Counted from the first letter of the stretch, positions 34,403-43,500 are shown. The stretch is DNA of 51,122 nt from Bacillota bacterium (GCA_023439505.1 JAEXNR010000036.1:1-51122), one strand, 5' to 3'. Notes: generated by a model from the letters alone, not told the origin. Numbers and translations are program-made.

Positions 34403-35454
34403 TTTAAGTCTCCCTTCTCCGATTTACCTCTTCTTTTTCCGTCCGGCATCTGTTGAGTGATGCAGTGAACATTACCACCTTCTTTAATGATGGGCATTCC
34501 ATCGACTGTCACGATCTTTCTCTCCGGAAAAACCTTCTCTAATACCTCCTGAGCTTCCTGATCCGTTTTTGCCGCATCTCCTCCGAATACAGGAAGAATA
34601 ATTCCATGATTCACAAAATAAAAATTAAGATAACTTAACGTTAATCTTTCCTCCTCGTAGAAGCGCATGGGAGGCTGGGGAATCTCAATTACTTTAAACT
34701 TTCTCCCCTGAGCGTCAACGGCTTGATATAATATGTCCAAATTCTCTCTGGTTATTTCATAATTCGGATCCGCAGGATCATGACAGGTCTGTATTAAAAT
34801 TGTTCCGGGAGATGCAAAACATGCCACATTATCTACATGCCCATCGGTCTCATCTCCGAACAGCCCTCTTTTTAGCCATATTATTTTAGAGACATTCAGA
34901 TGTCTTTTGACTTCGTCTTCAATTTGCTCTCTTGTTAGCTGCGGGTTTCGATTCTTATTCAGCAGACATTCCTCTGTTGTTAATAAAGTCCCCTCACCAT
35001 CTGAATGGATGGAACCGCCTTCCAGGATAATGGGAGCATGATAGGTGGGAACCTGATAATATTCCAGAATTTTTTGTGCCACTTCATTATCCAGTTCATA
35101 GGAGGAAAACTTTTCTCCCCATGCATTAAATTTCCAGTCTATCCCTGATAATACTCGTTCCTTATTCCATACGAAGGTCGGTCCATTATCTCTGCACCAG
35201 GCATCATTATGAGCGATCACCAGCAATTCGACCTGCGTACCGCACAGCTCCCTAGCTTCCTGAACCGTATCCTCATTTACAATCATTGTCACCGTTTCAA
35301 ACTGAGCAATCGCTTTTGCTACAGCTGCATATCCATGACATACTTCTTCATAATTTGGCGGCCATACCAGTGATGTACGCACCGGCCATTCCATGAAGGT
35401 TCTCTCATGGTCTTCCCATTCTGCCGGCATAAAAAAATCATAAGTTTCTCTCAT
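34399..35454 (-). CDS. aguA: Agmatine deiminase
   Basis: About 351 residues from the ATG at 35454, preceded by AGGAG. It hydrolyses agmatine to N-carbamoylputrescine and ammonia. Family marks: MPAEWEDHERTFMEWP at the N-terminus, WCRDNGPTFV, LEGGSIHSDGEGTLLTTEECLL, GDETDGHVDN, and the nucleophile Cys in GGNVHCITQQMP. It heads the two-gene aguA-aguB operon. The 5' flank carries a palindrome (35510-35533) and a three-copy 70-bp repeat, which would be in the leader or displace the promoter. Confidence 0.95.
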   Translation of the reverse strand: MRETYDFFMPAEWEDHERTFMEWPVRTSLVWPPNYEEVCHGYAAVAKAIAQFETVTMIVNEDTVQEARELCGTQVELLVIAHNDAWCRDNGPTFVWNKERVLSGIDWKFNAWGEKFSSYELDNEVAQKILEYYQVPTYHAPIILEGGSIHSDGEGTLLTTEECLLNKNRNPQLTREQIEDEVKRHLNVSKIIWLKRGLFGDETDGHVDNVACFASPGTILIQTCHDPADPNYEITRENLDILYQAVDAQGRKFKVIEIPQPPMRFYEEERLTLSYLNFYFVNHGIILPVFGGDAAKTDQEAQEVLEKVFPERKIVTVDGMPIIKEGGNVHCITQQMPDGKRRGKSEKGDLK

Positions 35455-35509
35455 ATTACTCCTCCATGCTGCCAATGCCCGCGAATTTGGGCACCAGCAC
35501 AAATTTGCC

Positions 35510-35533
35510 GTGTGAAAATTTTAATTTTCACAC
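35510..35533. repeat. Perfect palindrome upstream of aguA
   Basis: GTGTGAAAATT (35510-35520) and AATTTTCACAC (35523-35533) are perfect arms around TT. The GTGTGAA/TTCACAC ends match the hairpins of the neighbouring 70-bp repeats, so this is probably a related, shorter unit. Confidence 0.75.
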
Positions 35534-35552
35534 TAACCAACATTCTGTCGCG

Positions 35553-35757
35553 CACGCGTGCTACTTGCTTGCACGCATAAATTCAACGTGTGAATTAGTT
35601 CTTCATAATTCACACTAGCGTCCACGCGTGCTACTTGCTCGCACGCATAAATTCAACGTGTGAATTAGTTCTTCATAATTCACACTAGCGTCCACGCGTG
35701 CTACTTGCTCGCACGCATAAATTCAACGTGTGAATTAGTTCTTCATAATTCACACTA
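35553..35757. repeat. 70-bp tandem repeat, three copies
   Basis: Three nearly identical units with a period of exactly 70 bp (the block CTACTTGCT starts at 35561, 35631 and 35701). Each holds GTGTGAATTA / TAATTCACAC, a perfect 10-bp inverted repeat around eight bases, and a second partial palindrome around CACGCGTGCTACTTGC. Copies differ by one base in the first unit. Diverged single copies occur near 36168-36295, 41441-41512 and 43501-43570. Confidence 0.95.
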
Positions 35758-35900
35758 CTCCTCCATAGTACCAGCCACCAAAAAAACCGGGTATCGACAC
35801 AATCCTGTCTTCTTATCATCTATAATTAAAAGATTTAACCTTTATTATACCCTTGCCCATTGTGTGTTTATCATAAAAGTTTCTGATCCATCTGTCAATC

Positions 35901-36014
35901 ATTTGTATCATTATTTGTATCATCATTTGCTTTAATCATTTGCTTTAATCATTTGCTTTAATCATTGCATTAATTATTTGTATCAACCATCTGTATCAAC
36001 CATCTGTATTCATC
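35901..36014. repeat. 12-13-bp tandem repeat
   Basis: Nine units of 12-13 bp of the kind ATTTGCTTTAATC (three perfect copies at 35925-35963), grading into ATTTGTATCATC and ATCTGTATCAACC. The spacer 35761-36484 shows no convincing gene; short open frames there are composed of repeat sequence. Confidence 0.85.
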
Positions 36015-36149
36015 ATTTTGATTTCATCGATATTTTTTATTGACATTGGTCTATTTATTTCATATGATCATAATAAAATGATATCCGTTAACGACAGACT
36101 GCAAACATATTATCTAATCTTACGCTATTTCGAATTTTTAACACATGAG

Positions 36150-36295
36150 CATCCATACGTGCTACTTTCCGTACTCCTAACTACAACGTGTGAATATGTA
36201 TCTTATTTTTTTTTCAAATCAATCATGCCCGCAGATTTCACAGCCAATTCTCTTGTGTGAATTAATTTTCATAATATAAATTAATTTTTACACCT
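36150..36295. repeat. Degenerate copies of the 70-bp repeat family
   Basis: CCATACGTGCTACTT...CAACGTGTGAAT (about 36152-36193) and GTGTGAATTAATTTTCATAAT (about 36255-36275) repeat parts of the 70-bp unit in the same orientation as the array. The right arm is decayed. No gene is seen between here and 36484. Confidence 0.65.
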
Positions 36296-36484
36296 GCTTT
36301 ACAAGAGATTTACATTTATAATAGGAAGAAACGCATGTTATGACGGATCCCCAGGATAATAAAATTAGAATCTACGCTAGTTTCCATAACATAATTGCAT
36401 ATGTTCTCCTCTTTGCTGTAACGAAGACATCTTCCGTGAAATGATATTATTATTTACTAAATTACGTAGAAATGAGGAATTGAA

Positions 36485-37597
36485 ATGAGCCCAACATCAA
36501 AAGTATATTTTACCGATTTTCGTGCAACACCATCCTGTAATTTACTGCAGAAACTGGAGAAACTGGTAAAGAAGGCAGGTATTGAAACCATTGACTTTCA
36601 TAAGAAATTTGCGGCGATTAAAATACACTTTGGAGAGCCCGGTAATCTTGCCTACCTGCGTCCCAATTATGCCAAAGTCATAGCTGATTTGATTAAGAAA
36701 AACGGAGGGAGTCCGTTTCTTACGGATTGCAACACACTGTATGTGGGCAGAAGAAAAAATGCTTTGGATCACCTGGATTCCGCATATGAAAACGGATATA
36801 ACCCCTTCACCACCGGATGTCATGTTGTCATTGCGGATGGTTTAAAAGGCACAGATGAATCTCTGGTTCCCATTCATAAGGATTATGTAAAAGAGGCAAA
36901 AATAGGTCAGGCAATTATGGATGCCGACATCATCATCTCGTTGAATCACTTTAAAGGGCATGAACTCGCCGGATTCGGCGGAGCGCTGAAGAATATCGGA
37001 ATGGGGTGCGGGTCCAGAGCCGGCAAGATGGAAATGCATAGCTCAGGCAAACCCTGCGTTGACCCAGTACTTTGTAAAAGCTGTGGTGTCTGTATGAGAA
37101 ATTGTGCTCACAATGCCATCTCTTATGATCAGGAAAAGCATGCACAGATAAATCATGAAAAATGTGTGGGCTGCGGCCGCTGTATCGGTTCCTGCAATTT
37201 TGATGCCATCAGTGCCTGGGATGATCAGGCCAATGATATCATGAATTATAAAATAGCAGAATATAGCTATGCCGTGTTAAAGGATCGACCCAGCTTCCAT
37301 ATCAGTCTGGTGGTTGATGTCTCTCCGGATTGTGACTGCCATGCTGAAAATGATGTTCCCCTTGTTCCTAATGTGGGAATGTTCGCTTCCTTTGATCCCG
37401 TTGCACTTGATCTTGCCTGCGCTGATGCGGTGAATCAGCAGCCAATGATTTCAAACAGTGCTCTGGCAGGCATGGAAGTACATCACCATGATCATTTCAT
37501 TAATATGCATCCGACAACGAACTGGAGAAGCTGTATTGATCATGCGGTAAAGCTGGGACTGGGAACAAAAGATTACGAATTGATTACCATCAAATAA
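36485..37597 (+). CDS. DUF362 protein with two [4Fe-4S] clusters
   Basis: A 370-residue protein, the only plus-strand gene in this half of the window. The DUF362 part (KIHFGEPGNLAYLRPNYAKVIADLI...DADIIISLNHFKGHELAGFGGALKNIGMGCGSRAGK) is interrupted by two ferredoxin motifs, CKSCGVCMRNC and CVGCGRCIGSC, near residues 195-240. After them DUF362 resumes with SFDPVALDLACADAVN. The clusters suggest electron transfer, but no reaction is established for this family. GAGGAATTGAA before the ATG supports the start. It is monocistronic and convergent with the M18 peptidase. Confidence 0.9.
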   Translation: MSPTSKVYFTDFRATPSCNLLQKLEKLVKKAGIETIDFHKKFAAIKIHFGEPGNLAYLRPNYAKVIADLIKKNGGSPFLTDCNTLYVGRRKNALDHLDSAYENGYNPFTTGCHVVIADGLKGTDESLVPIHKDYVKEAKIGQAIMDADIIISLNHFKGHELAGFGGALKNIGMGCGSRAGKMEMHSSGKPCVDPVLCKSCGVCMRNCAHNAISYDQEKHAQINHEKCVGCGRCIGSCNFDAISAWDDQANDIMNYKIAEYSYAVLKDRPSFHISLVVDVSPDCDCHAENDVPLVPNVGMFASFDPVALDLACADAVNQQPMISNSALAGMEVHHHDHFINMHPTTNWRSCIDHAVKLGLGTKDYELITIK

Positions 37598-37667
37598 GGT
37601 GTTTCTCCCCGGGACTATATAAGGAAACAAGATGAACCGGCAAGCTGTTACACTTGTTGTGAATTAC

Positions 37668-37734
37668 TTGGCAGATATCAGAATTATGCGCTAAGAGCTA
37701 TCCGTTCTTAAAAGCATGATCGGATATCTGCCAA
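37668..37734. terminator. Inverted repeat between convergent genes, possible two-way terminator
   Basis: TTGGCAGATATC (37668-37679) and GATATCTGCCAA (37723-37734) are perfect 12-bp arms around a 43-bp loop. It lies between the DUF362 and M18 peptidase stops. T-runs are weak, so the role is uncertain. Confidence 0.45.
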
Positions 37735-37763
37735 ATCATCTTCCTATGTTCTATACAACAGGT

Positions 37764-39062
37764 TTATCGCCGGATAGAAAAAAATGCCTGCATCAGCTCC
37801 AACATACTTTGCTGATCCTTTTCTCCTATGGTCTCCGCAGCGGAATGCATAGAAAGCAAGGGAATTCCAAGATCTATCGCTCTGACAGGTAATAGGGCCG
37901 ATACAATCGGTCCCATGGTATTCCCGCAGGTGGCGTCGGAACGGTTTGCAAATTTTTGATATGAAATATTATGTTCCTCACAAATCTGCTGTATCACTGC
38001 AACTGATACCGTATCATAGGCATATTTTTGTCTGGTATCCACCTTAATTACAACACCGTGATTCAATTTTGCAAGATTGGTCGGATCATATTTCTCCGGA
38101 AAATTCGGATGAAAACCATGGGCAACGTCCAGGGATACCAATAAACTATCCATAAGTACTTCATAAAGTTTTATCCTGTCATAGCCCAGAGATTCGAATA
38201 TTTTCTCCAATAACACATTGGTAAAGTTCGTCGCTGCACCCTGTTTGCTCTCACTCCCTACCTCTTCATGATCATAAAATGCCACCAGATGAATATCTCC
38301 GCCATATACTTCACCTTTTAAGCCATGTAACAGTGCATGAACAGAAACCAGATCGTCCAGTCTGGGAGAAAGGATTAATTCCCGATTCATACCAACACAG
38401 CAGGGTTTGTCAAGGTTATAGGTATATAAATCAAAGTCAAGAATATCTCCTGCACAAACACCCAGTTCTTTTGCAATTAGCTGATGGAAGAAACTCTCTT
38501 CCGGCTCTTCCTCCATCCCGATTATAGGAAGAATATCCTTCTGTTTATTCCATTCTACTCCTTTATTGATATCCCTGTTCAAATGGATCGCCAGTCCCGG
38601 AATTACCATCATCGGTCTTTCGAAGTCTATCAGGACCTCCTTCGGGGAGAATATTTCTCCACTTTTTAACGTAACCTTGCCTGCCATGGAAAGGGGTCTG
38701 TCAAACCAGCTGTTTAATACCATTCCCCCATACACCTCAGTATTCAGTTTCTGATATCCATTCGTTTGCATCTCCGGGCTTGGTTTGATTCGAAAGGCAG
38801 GAAAATCCGTATGAGCCACCGCCATACGCAGTATCATATGTTCATCAAGGTCCCTTCCGATCCGAAAGGCAAACAGTGAAGTATCATAAAGTTTTAAGTA
38901 GTATGCCCCTCCCTTTTTCAATTCCCATTTTTCATGAAATTCCAGTTTTGTAAAGCCCTCTTTTTCCAAAATATCACAAGCATATGCCACTGTGTGAAAC
39001 GGAGATACCGCCTTTGAAATTAATTCAAATAATTCTTCTGTCTTCCTATGCTCTATACCCAA
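37764..39062 (-). CDS. M18-family aminopeptidase
   Basis: A 432-residue cytosolic zinc peptidase of the aspartyl-aminopeptidase type. Metal and catalytic regions: AVAHTDFPAFRIKP (His), the Asp of SPRLDDLVSVHALL, FYDHEEVGSESKQGA (Glu-Glu), the Asp of VSLDVAHGFHPNFPEKYD, and the C-terminal His of LLSMHSAAETIG. Length is normal. It removes N-terminal residues, often acidic ones, from peptides. It is followed by no gene on its strand; the P-II operon lies upstream behind a terminator. Confidence 0.92.
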   Translation of the reverse strand: MGIEHRKTEELFELISKAVSPFHTVAYACDILEKEGFTKLEFHEKWELKKGGAYYLKLYDTSLFAFRIGRDLDEHMILRMAVAHTDFPAFRIKPSPEMQTNGYQKLNTEVYGGMVLNSWFDRPLSMAGKVTLKSGEIFSPKEVLIDFERPMMVIPGLAIHLNRDINKGVEWNKQKDILPIIGMEEEPEESFFHQLIAKELGVCAGDILDFDLYTYNLDKPCCVGMNRELILSPRLDDLVSVHALLHGLKGEVYGGDIHLVAFYDHEEVGSESKQGAATNFTNVLLEKIFESLGYDRIKLYEVLMDSLLVSLDVAHGFHPNFPEKYDPTNLAKLNHGVVIKVDTRQKYAYDTVSVAVIQQICEEHNISYQKFANRSDATCGNTMGPIVSALLPVRAIDLGIPLLSMHSAAETIGEKDQQSMLELMQAFFSIRR

Positions 39063-39109
39063 TTTCAGTCTCCTTCCAAATTGATACCAAATGATGGTCC
39101 GGGGGATGC

Positions 39110-39138
39110 AAAAAGACCCGTGCCAACCGACACGAGTC
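39110..39138 (-). terminator. Terminator of the amtB/P-II operon
   Basis: On the minus strand GACTCGTG and CACGGGTC (complements of 39131-39138 and 39115-39122) form a stem followed by TTTTT. It lies seven bases past the stop of the last P-II gene. Confidence 0.9.
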
Positions 39139-39144
39139 CCTCTC

Positions 39145-39483
39145 TTAAAGCGCTTCTATGCCACGCTCTCTTGTTCTGATACGAATACAATCCAGTACCT
39201 CAGAAACAAAGATCTTACCATCCCCAAATTCTCCGGTCTCAGCTACCTCTATAATTGTATCAATAATCTCTTCCAATCTTTCATCCGGTATCACAATCTT
39301 TATTTCTACTTTGGCTAATGTATTCATGACTACTTCATTACCTCTGACGTATTCCGTAAAACCGTACTGTTTTCCGCATCCGAATACCTGACTGATTGTG
39401 ATCCCATTAATCTTTTTCTGTAATAATGCATCCTTTAATGGTTCAAGCTTATGAGGCTGAATAATAGCTTCAATCTTCTTCAT
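39145..39483 (-). CDS. P-II nitrogen regulatory protein, copy 2
   Basis: About 112 residues (MKKIEAIIQPHKLEPLKDALLQKKINGITISQVFGCGKQYGFTEYVRGNEV...). GGAGGGG lies before the ATG at 39483. It has the P-II fold with a T-loop containing TEYVRG and the C-terminal signature TGEFGDGKIFVSEVLDCIRIRT. P-II trimers bind ATP/ADP and 2-oxoglutarate and plug AmtB. It is about 80% identical to the neighbouring copy by eye, with most changes in the N-terminal helix and strand before the T-loop end. It is the last gene of the amtB operon. Confidence 0.93.
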   Translation of the reverse strand: MKKIEAIIQPHKLEPLKDALLQKKINGITISQVFGCGKQYGFTEYVRGNEVVMNTLAKVEIKIVIPDERLEEIIDTIIEVAETGEFGDGKIFVSEVLDCIRIRTRERGIEAL

Positions 39484-39562
39484 ATGCAAGCCCCTCCCTT
39501 TCTATGTATGATACAATTATACATCATTTGTCCTATCCTGTAAATGAAGGGCGGGGATTTCC

Positions 39563-39907
39563 TTATAGGGCACTTTCACCACGTTCTTTGGTTCGGATAC
39601 GAATGCAGTCGGCTACCTCTGAAATAAAGATTTTTCCATCACCAAACTCACCGGTTTTTGCCACCAGAATGATGGTATCAATAATCTCTTCCAACCGCTC
39701 ATCGGGAACAACGATTTGTACTTCTACCTTTTCCAGGGTGTTCATAATAACCTCATTTCCCCTGACGTATTCCGTGAATCCATATTGTTTTCCGCATCCA
39801 AATACCTGATTGATGGTAATTCCATTAATCTTCTTCAAAAGCATCGCATCTTTTAGCGGTTCCAATTTCTGTGGTCTAATGATTGCCTCAATCTTCTTCA
39901 ATATCAT
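39563..39907 (-). CDS. P-II nitrogen regulatory protein, copy 1
   Basis: A 114-residue P-II protein (MILKKIEAIIRPQKLEPLKDAMLLKKINGITINQVFGCGKQYGFTEYVRGNEV...). It directly follows amtB by 24 bp, the usual GlnK position, and probably blocks the transporter when nitrogen is plentiful. The T-loop carries Tyr in FTEYVRG. The second copy begins 73 bp further on, so the pair is a recent tandem duplication. The sequence of the T-loop is unlike typical NifI proteins, so a link to nitrogenase is not supported. Confidence 0.93.
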   Translation of the reverse strand: MILKKIEAIIRPQKLEPLKDAMLLKKINGITINQVFGCGKQYGFTEYVRGNEVIMNTLEKVEVQIVVPDERLEEIIDTIILVAKTGEFGDGKIFISEVADCIRIRTKERGESAL

Positions 39908-39931
39908 CCTCTCCCTTCTCTTAACGCAAGA

Positions 39932-41182
39932 CTATTGATCCAAACCGGTGAATGCAGGATAAGCCGCCTCACTGTGCTCTGTAATATCAAGTCCCTGCGC
40001 TTCCTCCTCTGTCGTTACTCTGATGACCATCAGCTTCTTCATTACAAATAAAATAACGAAGGTTGCGACTGCAGCAAACGCAATGGTAATGACAACACTC
40101 AGAATCTGTGCAACAAAGAGATGGGTGTCACCAAATAACAGACCATCCCACTGTGCAGCCGGATTAATCGATTTCTGTGTAAATAAACCGGTTGCGATGC
40201 CTCCCCAGATACCGCCGATTCCGTGGCATCCAAAAGCATCCAGGGCATCGTCGTATTTGAATATGGATTTAATCTTTGTCATTGTAAAGTAGCAGATTGG
40301 GCTGACGATTGCTCCAATGATAAAGGAGGCCCATATGGGAACAAATCCTGCGCCGGGAGTAATGGCTACCAGACCTACAACCGCACCGGTAGCTGCACCC
40401 AGTACCGTCGGCTTTCCATGAAGTATTTTCTCCAGGGCCATCCAGGAAAGTAATGCAGTTGCTGCTGCGGTATTGGTTGTCATAACCGCATGCGCTGCCA
40501 GACCGTCTGCGGCCAAAGCACTTCCACCGTTAAAGCCAAACCATCCAAACCAAAGCAATCCTGCTCCGAGAATAACAAATGGAATATTATGCGGCTTATA
40601 GGATACAACACCATAGCCTCTTCTCCTGCCAAGCATAATACTTGCAACAAGACCGGAAATACCGGAACTGATATGTACGACATTTCCTCCGGCAAAATCT
40701 ACTGCCCCAAGGGACCGGATGAATCCGCCATCCCCCCATACCATATGTGCCATGGGATAGTAAACGATAACCGACCACGCAATAATAAATATAAATAATG
40801 CCGAAAATTTCATTCTGCCCACCAGAGAACCACAGATCAATGCCGGGGTAATGATTGCAAACATCATCTGAAAAGCTGCAAACACAGTTTCAGGCAAGGT
40901 TGATGAATATAGCTCATTCGGGTCAGCACCTACACCATTAAAAAACAAATGACCAAAACTTCCGATCACACCACCGTGATCTTCTCCAAAGGACAAAGAA
41001 TAACCTATTGCTACCCATAATACAGATGCAATACCGCAGATAAAAAAGCAGGACATCAAAGTATTAAGTGCGTTCTTTCTTCTCTCCATTCCGGCATAGA
41101 AAAATGCCAATCCGGGCGTCATAAGAAAGACAAGTGCTGTGCAAATAAGGATAAATGCACTGTTTGCCAAACTAATTTCCAT
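39932..41182 (-). CDS. amtB: Ammonium transporter (Amt/MEP family)
   Basis: About 416 residues from the ATG at 41182 (MEISLANSAFILICTALVFLMTPGLAFFYAGMERRKN), with GAGAGGG upstream. A longer frame from 41347 reads through the leader and promoter and is rejected. Eleven membrane helices, the signature DFAGGNVVHISSGISGLVASIMLGRR, the pore histidine region and DALDAFGCHGIGGIWGGIATGLF are all present. It conducts ammonium at low external concentration. Operon: amtB, then two P-II genes. Upstream there is a promoter and a stable hairpin leader (41227-41322). Confidence 0.95.
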   Translation of the reverse strand: MEISLANSAFILICTALVFLMTPGLAFFYAGMERRKNALNTLMSCFFICGIASVLWVAIGYSLSFGEDHGGVIGSFGHLFFNGVGADPNELYSSTLPETVFAAFQMMFAIITPALICGSLVGRMKFSALFIFIIAWSVIVYYPMAHMVWGDGGFIRSLGAVDFAGGNVVHISSGISGLVASIMLGRRRGYGVVSYKPHNIPFVILGAGLLWFGWFGFNGGSALAADGLAAHAVMTTNTAAATALLSWMALEKILHGKPTVLGAATGAVVGLVAITPGAGFVPIWASFIIGAIVSPICYFTMTKIKSIFKYDDALDAFGCHGIGGIWGGIATGLFTQKSINPAAQWDGLLFGDTHLFVAQILSVVITIAFAAVATFVILFVMKKLMVIRVTTEEEAQGLDITEHSEAAYPAFTGLDQ

Positions 41183-41226
41183 ATAATTTTCCCTCTCTAA
41201 CTCTCTTCTCTCTTCTCTAGAACATA

Positions 41227-41322
41227 AAAGACGACCGACTTTCATTGCACAGATGTGCAATAAAAAATCGATCGTCTTTGATCTAATAGGATGAATTATA
41301 CATGAAAATTTACAAAAGTCAA
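41227..41322 (-). promoter_or_regulatory. Promoter and structured leader of the amtB operon
   Basis: TTGACT (complement of 41317-41322) and TATAAT (complement of 41295-41300) are 16 bp apart. The transcript then starts with a long stem: AAAGACGACCGA (41227-41238) against TCGATCGTCTTT (41268-41279), 11 of 12 pairs, enclosing a perfect hairpin ATTGCACAGATGTGCAAT (41244-41261). On the minus strand the outer stem is followed by TTTATG. It may be an attenuator or protein-binding RNA. Confidence 0.7.
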
Positions 41323-41440
41323 CATTATTTTTTTTAATTTTATGCATATTGAAGTAGTGGTTAAATTTTCAAATTCCCATAAGTGAAAAAAATACATAAA
41401 AATACACCCATAATATAGTAAAAATATACTAAAGGGTGTA

Positions 41441-41512
41441 GATTAAATTATAAAGAACTTATTCACACATTGAATTAATGCATGCAAGTAGCACACTTGT
41501 ACGTTAATGGGA
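41441..41512. repeat. Inverted-orientation copy of the 70-bp repeat family
   Basis: Read on the minus strand this region gives GTGCTACTTGCATGCATTAA, then TTCAATGTGTGAATAAGTTC and TTTATAATTTA, a clear diverged copy of the 70-bp unit. It lies between modC and amtB and ends 18 bp from the modC stop. Confidence 0.8.
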
Positions 41513-41529
41513 AAATAAAATAGCGTTTT

Positions 41530-42585
41530 TTATTCCAACAGCATCAGATCCTCTTTGGGAAAGGTCAGAAATTTGGGGAATTCCTGAGACAGTTCCCCCC
41601 TACTCCCTGCACTCTTTGCCATCTTCCAGCAAATAGTTTCACCGGCATTAAAAGAGCTGCTTTTGACCAGGTATTCAAATTCAAATTGCGTTTCTATCAG
41701 ACTGATGAATTTAACAGAAAGGGTATTCTCTCCCTCTTCGTGCTCCACCGGAAGCAGATTATGGGCCCGAATTCCAACATACTTGATTCGATCATGGATT
41801 ATCTTCGATGTTTTTAATGTGATATTCCAATCCAGTGCCACCAACTCATAGTCGCTGATCTTTTTTATCGGGGAAATGTTTTTACACCCGGTCAATCTGG
41901 CTGCATCCACTTTGACAGGATTTTGGAACACTTCTCTCGTATTTCCGGTGATCAGCGGTTTTCCTTGGGACATAATGGTGAGCTTATCGCAGAATTGATA
42001 AATCTCATCCCTATTATGGGATACAATCATAACTTCACCGTGATAATCCTTAAGAAGCTCCAGAAGCTCCTGCTGCAAAGATGCCTTCAAGTAACTGTCC
42101 AGTGCGGAAAAAGGTTCATCCAGCAAGATCATGTCCGGCCTAGAGGCCAATATCCTCGCCAATGCAACCCGCTGTTGCTGCCCTCCTGACAATTCACTGG
42201 GATATCGCTCTCCTAACCCGTCTAACTGGAACCGGTCCATGTACTCTCTAATCACCGCCTTTTTCTCAACTTTGGGAAGGCTGATTCCAATTCCGATATT
42301 ATCCTTGACCCTCATGTTAGGAAAAAGTGCGTAGCTCTGGAACAGATATCCGACTTTTCTTTCCTGGGGCTTTAGATTGATCTTCTTTGCCGAATCAAAT
42401 AAAATCCGGTTTCCTAATACAATCCTTCCTTCCTGAGGCCGTTCAATCCCCGCAATACACTTTAGCGTCATGGATTTTCCACAGCCGGAACCGCCTAAAA
42501 TCCCCATACAACGCCCCTCATGAAGCATTGAAATATCAAGAGAAAATCCTTTCCATTGTTTCTTTACGGAGATCTCTAATGACAT
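41530..42585 (-). CDS. modC: Molybdate ABC transporter ATP-binding protein
   Basis: About 351 residues from the ATG at 42585, which shares a base with the modB stop and follows AGGAGG by eight bases. Walker A GGSGCGKSMT, Q-loop LFQSYALFPNM, signature LSGGQQQRVALAR, Walker B MILLDEPFSALD, H-loop VSHNRDE. After residue 230 the C-terminal part (NISPIKKISDYELVALDW...VGIRAHNLLPV) resembles a regulatory MOP/TOBE-like domain but is divergent. It powers uptake through ModB of molybdate caught by ModA. Tungstate is an alternative substrate. Confidence 0.9.
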   Translation of the reverse strand: MSLEISVKKQWKGFSLDISMLHEGRCMGILGGSGCGKSMTLKCIAGIERPQEGRIVLGNRILFDSAKKINLKPQERKVGYLFQSYALFPNMRVKDNIGIGISLPKVEKKAVIREYMDRFQLDGLGERYPSELSGGQQQRVALARILASRPDMILLDEPFSALDSYLKASLQQELLELLKDYHGEVMIVSHNRDEIYQFCDKLTIMSQGKPLITGNTREVFQNPVKVDAARLTGCKNISPIKKISDYELVALDWNITLKTSKIIHDRIKYVGIRAHNLLPVEHEEGENTLSVKFISLIETQFEFEYLVKSSSFNAGETICWKMAKSAGSRGELSQEFPKFLTFPKEDLMLLE

Positions 42586-43283
42586 TACTCCCACCTCCTG
42601 ATATTCTTCATTCCGATTCCGGCGATCATATTAATTGACAGAACAATGAAAAACGATAGCACCACTATTACGATTACCCAGAAACCTGCAGTAGAAAAAT
42701 TACCTGCTGAGACTTCAGAAGCAATCGCTACAGAAATGGTTCTCGTTTTCCCAAGTATATTACCTGCAAGCATTGTAGTTGCTCCATATTCACCGATGGC
42801 CCGGGCAAAGGTAAGAATTGTTCCGGACAGGATCCCAGGTCCTGCAGCAGGGATAATCACCTTCCAAAAAATTTTAAATTCCGACATCCCCAAGGTTCTG
42901 GCAGCATAAATCAAAGTAGTATCCACCTGCTCAAAAGCAGCTCTTGTATTACGATACATTAAAGGAAATGCGATGACTGATGCTGCAATCACACAACCCG
43001 CCCATGTCTGCACAAATTTAATGTCAAAATTCAGATACAGATATTTTCCAAACGGCCGTTTCAAACTGAATACAATCAATAAAAAGAAACCTGCCACCGT
43101 CGGAGGCAGTACCAATGGAAGGGTCAATATACCATCTATAATCCACTTCGTTCGTGAGCCGACCCTCATTACAAGATGTGCGGCAGCAATACCAAGAAAG
43201 AATGCAATAACTGTCGCAGCAATTCCTGTTTTAATTGATATAAAAAATGGACTGAAGTCAATGGTGGTTATGATATCCCACAT
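42585..43283 (-). CDS. modB: Molybdate ABC transporter permease
   Basis: A 232-residue membrane protein with about five or six helices and the EAA-type loop YRNTRAAFEQVDTTLIYAARTLGMSEFKIFWKVIIPAAGPGILSGTILTFARAIGEYGATTMLAGNI, which is the ModB/CysTW hallmark and docks to the ATPase. It overlaps modC by one base. The gap to modA (285 bp) is unusually wide and is filled by a copy of the 70-bp repeat and a hairpin. Confidence 0.93.
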   Translation of the reverse strand: MWDIITTIDFSPFFISIKTGIAATVIAFFLGIAAAHLVMRVGSRTKWIIDGILTLPLVLPPTVAGFFLLIVFSLKRPFGKYLYLNFDIKFVQTWAGCVIAASVIAFPLMYRNTRAAFEQVDTTLIYAARTLGMSEFKIFWKVIIPAAGPGILSGTILTFARAIGEYGATTMLAGNILGKTRTISVAIASEVSAGNFSTAGFWVIVIVVLSFFIVLSINMIAGIGMKNIRRWE

Positions 43284-43393
43284 GAAGATTCCCCCTTCGC
43301 AAACCTAAACTTTTGTATGAACCGGTTTATCATACTTCACATTATAACAGAAAAATAAAATGAAGAAAACCATTATAAAACCCATCGATTCAG

Positions 43394-43427
43394 AAGGGAA
43401 TGATACCATGTCTGATATCATTCCTTT
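43394..43427 (-). terminator. Hairpin in the modA-modB gap
   Basis: AAGGGAATGATA (43394-43405) pairs with TATCATTCCTTT (43416-43427) with one wobble. On the minus strand GGGTTTTATAATGG follows. It may stop or slow transcription between modA and modB, giving more ModA than ModB/C. Confidence 0.5.
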
Positions 43428-43500
43428 CAAAAACTGCAGTTTTACAACAGCTTTCTTGTTAAGACACTCTATGAGATGTTTTGCAACTTTCCCCCAAATT

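Noticed and set aside
35553..35757. Regular 70-bp repeats resembling a CRISPR array
   Set aside because: The whole 70-bp period is conserved with no variable spacers, and no cas genes are near; it is a plain tandem repeat.
35705..36260. Plus-strand ORFs of 76 and 80 residues in the aguA-DUF362 spacer
   Set aside because: They are made of repeat sequence, lack ribosome binding sites and resemble no protein.
39145..39907. P-II copies as NifI nitrogenase regulators
   Set aside because: The T-loop and C-terminal sequence are GlnK-like, they adjoin amtB, and no nif genes are in the window.
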